Program-made: the position numbers and the translations under genes
Part shown: positions 3,998-6,133 of the stretch, one piece after another
Layout: the number at the start of each line of letters is the position of its first letter
Numbering within the stretch: position 1 is the stretch's first letter
NCBI GenBank assembly: GCA_024690425.1
Contig: JAILCT010000031.1
Coordinates: forward strand, 1 to 6,133
Reading direction: 5' to 3'
Length of the DNA: 6,133 nt
DNA from: Lachnospiraceae bacterium
GTDB taxonomy: Bacteria > Bacillota_A > Clostridia > Lachnospirales > Lachnospiraceae
The notes under the pieces: model-generated
What the model saw: the letters and a program-made list of their open reading frames with translations, nothing else
What the model was told of the DNA's origin: nothing
Databases searched by the model: none

Positions 3998-6133
3998 GCT
4001 CTATCAACACGCCCCTGAAATCCCCTGCCATATCGGGAGATCCTTCATTTATAAGAAGGCCGGCATTCATTATCGTATCCCCGTGCAGGATGAACTCTTG
4101 CGACATACGAAGCGCTTCTTGTGCGGGTGACTCTGCGGCTTCCCCGTCAGGATCGTCAAAGCTCCATGGCCTTATCGACGGATATTCAATTCCGAGCACC
4201 CTCTTATCACAGGTTATGCGGTATGCTTTATCAGGATCAAGCCCCTGAGGCTTTATTAGTACACTCCTGCTGTTCGGCCGTGATAGAACCTTGATATATG
4301 TGATGAGGGCGCGTGACTTTTCCTGCGACACCACCATCCAGCAGTCATTATACCCATTCTCCCTGTAGGATGATATCCTGTAATAATCACCGGTCCTTAC
4401 AAGGCTGTTGTACTTATGATACATCTCAACCTGTGATGGGATCAGATTGCGGTCTTCCTGCGGGATCCTTGTGATATCAAGCTCGTATCCGAAGGTTCCT
4501 GCCAGCGCGACATATCCCCTTGTCTCAAAGGGAGTCATACGACCCACCGTATGATTGGGGCAGTCACTTATGTGGGCTCCCATGCTCGATAAGGGATAAA
4601 CGATCGCCGTACCTTCCTGGATGCTGAGCCTCTCGATGGCATCCGTATCGTCCGAGCACCAGATCTGCGGGCTGTAGTAAAGCATGCCGGGATCAAACCT
4701 CGCGCCCCCGCCAGAGCAGTTCTCAAGAAGAAGGTCGGGAAAGTCATCAAGGAGCCTTTGCTGCATATCATATACACCCAGCATGTATCTGTGGAAGAGC
4801 TCACCCTGTCTGTCGCTCTCAAGGGCATAGGATCCGATATCGCAAAGCCCCCGGTTCATGTCCCATTTAACGTACTCAATATTGGCGCTTGACAGGACAG
4901 CCTTTATCCTTGAATAGATCTCATCAACGATCTCCCTGCGCGACAGGTCGAGCACATACTGATTCCTCATAAGAGTCGCCGTCCGTCCGGGTATCGCGAT
5001 CGCCCAGTCAGGATGCTCACGGTATAGGTCGGAATCGGGTGATATCATCTCGGGCTCCAGCCAGATACCGAACTTAAGCCCTCCCTTATTCACCTCATCA
5101 ACCAGGTACTTAAGCCCTCCCTCTATCTTGTCTTCGTTAACAAACCAGTCCCCGAGAGCCATATTATCGGAGCTTCTGTTCCCAAACCATCCATCATCCA
5201 TAACAAGCATCTCGATCCCGCTCTTAGCCGCTTCCTTCGCTATGGCAATGAGCTTATCCGTATCAAAGTCAAAGTAGGTCGCTTCCCAGTTATTTATAAG
5301 GATGGGCCTTGGCGCTTCCTTATATTTATTATTCCTGCAGGCTCCGCATATGAGATGGTCTCTGAAGAGCTTATGGAATGTCCGGCTCATACGGCCGATA
5401 CCATCGCCTGAATACACCATGATTGCTTCCGGTGCATTAAATGACTCTCCAGCCTCAAGCTTCCAGCCAAATCCCTCCGGATTTATACCCACAAGGCATC
5501 TTAAGCTGTTATGCTGAGACCTCTCAACACTTGCAGTAAAATTACCTGAATATACGAAGCTGAAGCCATACACCTCTCCCTGTGTCTGCGTGGTATTCCT
5601 TCCCGCCACTGCCATGAAAGGATGCATCTGATGGGAGCTCTCTCCACGTATCGAACTCACCTCATGCCTTCCGTATCCTATAGGGCTCCTGTCTATATGT
5701 CTCTCCCTTGCCCAGCTTCCGTGAAGTGTGATAAGATCATGGTCCTTACAGTCCATATCAAGGCACAGGGATAAGGCCTTGCGAAGGAAAATGGTTCCCT
5801 TACCGGTATTCTCATATCTGACGCTTCTGGTTATCGCGTCAATGCCCTCAAATACTGAATAAGAAAGCACCGTGACCAGTCCGGTCAATTCGTCTTTAAG
5901 CTCTATTTCAAGGGTCTCACAGTCACTTTCATCGCCATAAGCCGACGGTAGTCTCTGTATATTCGGCTTACCCTTATATATCTTATGGTTTGCATAACTA
6001 AGCTGGCATCCCTGGTGGCCGCCTTCTGTTTCAATCCTTAAGCAGCCGGTCCGTCCGTCACCGACGCCTTCTGTCGGATACTCAAAAAACGCCGCGTCGA
6101 GAAAGCTTCCCCTGTCTCTGTTATTCACGGACG
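3981..6133 (-). CDS. aga: Alpha-galactosidase, glycoside hydrolase family 36 (N-terminus cut by window edge)
   Basis: The enzyme hydrolyses terminal alpha-1,6-linked galactose from raffinose-type sugars and melibiose with retention. No signal peptide is visible, though the true N-terminus is missing. Numbering from GTG 6128, a beta-sandwich N-terminal domain covers about 1-260. The catalytic barrel follows with INNWEATYFDF (278-288), VMDDGWFGNR (309-318), FGIWLEPEM (353-361), KWDMNR with nucleophile Asp423, CSGGGARFDPG (471-481) and WCSDDTDAIER, where Asp493 is the expected acid/base by its 70-residue distance from the nucleophile. A beta C-terminal domain ends at residue 715. All catalytic motifs are intact. 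GTG 6128 is probably not the real start: the frame is open to the edge, and the SFLDAAFFEYP segment normally lies some 50 residues into the family, so roughly that much is missing. The gene precedes the regulator and transporter in the same direction. Confidence 0.95.
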   Translation of the reverse strand, partial: SVNNRDRGSFLDAAFFEYPTEGVGDGRTGCLRIETEGGHQGCQLSYANHKIYKGKPNIQRLPSAYGDESDCETLEIELKDELTGLVTVLSYSVFEGIDAITRSVRYENTGKGTIFLRKALSLCLDMDCKDHDLITLHGSWARERHIDRSPIGYGRHEVSSIRGESSHQMHPFMAVAGRNTTQTQGEVYGFSFVYSGNFTASVERSQHNSLRCLVGINPEGFGWKLEAGESFNAPEAIMVYSGDGIGRMSRTFHKLFRDHLICGACRNNKYKEAPRPILINNWEATYFDFDTDKLIAIAKEAAKSGIEMLVMDDGWFGNRSSDNMALGDWFVNEDKIEGGLKYLVDEVNKGGLKFGIWLEPEMISPDSDLYREHPDWAIAIPGRTATLMRNQYVLDLSRREIVDEIYSRIKAVLSSANIEYVKWDMNRGLCDIGSYALESDRQGELFHRYMLGVYDMQQRLLDDFPDLLLENCSGGGARFDPGMLYYSPQIWCSDDTDAIERLSIQEGTAIVYPLSSMGAHISDCPNHTVGRMTPFETRGYVALAGTFGYELDITRIPQEDRNLIPSQVEMYHKYNSLVRTGDYYRISSYRENGYNDCWMVVSQEKSRALITYIKVLSRPNSRSVLIKPQGLDPDKAYRITCDKRVLGIEYPSIRPWSFDDPDGEAAESPAQEALRMSQEFILHGDTIMNAGLLINEGSPDMAGDFRGVLIELESIG

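Noticed and set aside
3259..4248. Long open frame (329 codons) on the plus strand opposite the regulator and the alpha-galactosidase end
   Set aside because: It is antisense to two well-supported genes with clear domain motifs and crosses both of them; its translation resembles no family I know. It is best explained as a codon-bias shadow.
5072..5122. 15-bp direct repeat ACTTAAGCCCTCCCT at 5072-5086 and 5108-5122
   Set aside because: The copies are 36 bp apart in frame and both encode GGLK segments of the alpha-galactosidase (EGGLKY and KGGLKF); shared codons at a repeated short peptide explain it.
1..6133. Search for CRISPR arrays, tRNA or rRNA genes, riboswitches and insertion sequences
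   Set aside because: Nearly the whole window is coding and the three gaps are short; apart from the REP-like palindrome nothing resembling these elements was seen by eye.

Overview
The window suggests a Gram-positive anaerobe of the clostridial line, most likely a Lachnospiraceae member (Butyrivibrio- or Roseburia-like). The grounds are a lipoprotein-type sugar-binding protein with a short Lys/Arg-rich signal and an LSAC lipobox, strong Shine-Dalgarno sites, non-ATG starts, and a GH36 alpha-galactosidase of the Firmicutes type. This placement is inference; no marker gene is present.

All genes lie on the minus strand, so the operon reads from right to left. In transcription order they are: a GH36 alpha-galactosidase (6133 to 3981, its N-terminus cut by the right edge); an AraC-family regulator (3924 to 2992); a 184-base intergenic region (2991 to 2808) with a degenerate REP-like palindrome, a weak terminator candidate and a candidate promoter with paired repeats; a lipoprotein sugar-binding protein (2807 to 1398); a 112-base gap with a perfect 10-bp stem-loop; a first CUT1 permease (1285 to 386); and a second CUT1 permease (393 to 1, its C-terminal part cut by the left edge).

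The genes fit one alpha-galactoside utilisation locus. The binding protein captures an oligosaccharide such as raffinose, stachyose or melibiose at the cell surface. The two permeases form the membrane channel, and the intracellular alpha-galactosidase removes terminal alpha-1,6-galactose. The AraC-type protein probably senses the sugar and activates transcription. The gene content matches the classical msm locus of Streptococcus mutans (msmR, aga, msmE, msmF, msmG), in a different order. No ATPase is visible; CUT1 systems often share one MsmK-type ATPase encoded elsewhere, and the window also ends inside the last permease.

I do not see an undescribed system here. The points that merit a second look are in the intergenic DNA: the REP/RAYT-like palindrome next to the araC stop codon, two TAACCGG repeats exactly 42 bp apart around a candidate promoter, and the stem-loop between the binding-protein and permease genes. 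The longest open frames beginning at TTG 1321 and GTG 3948 probably overextend two genes, and better starts are proposed.
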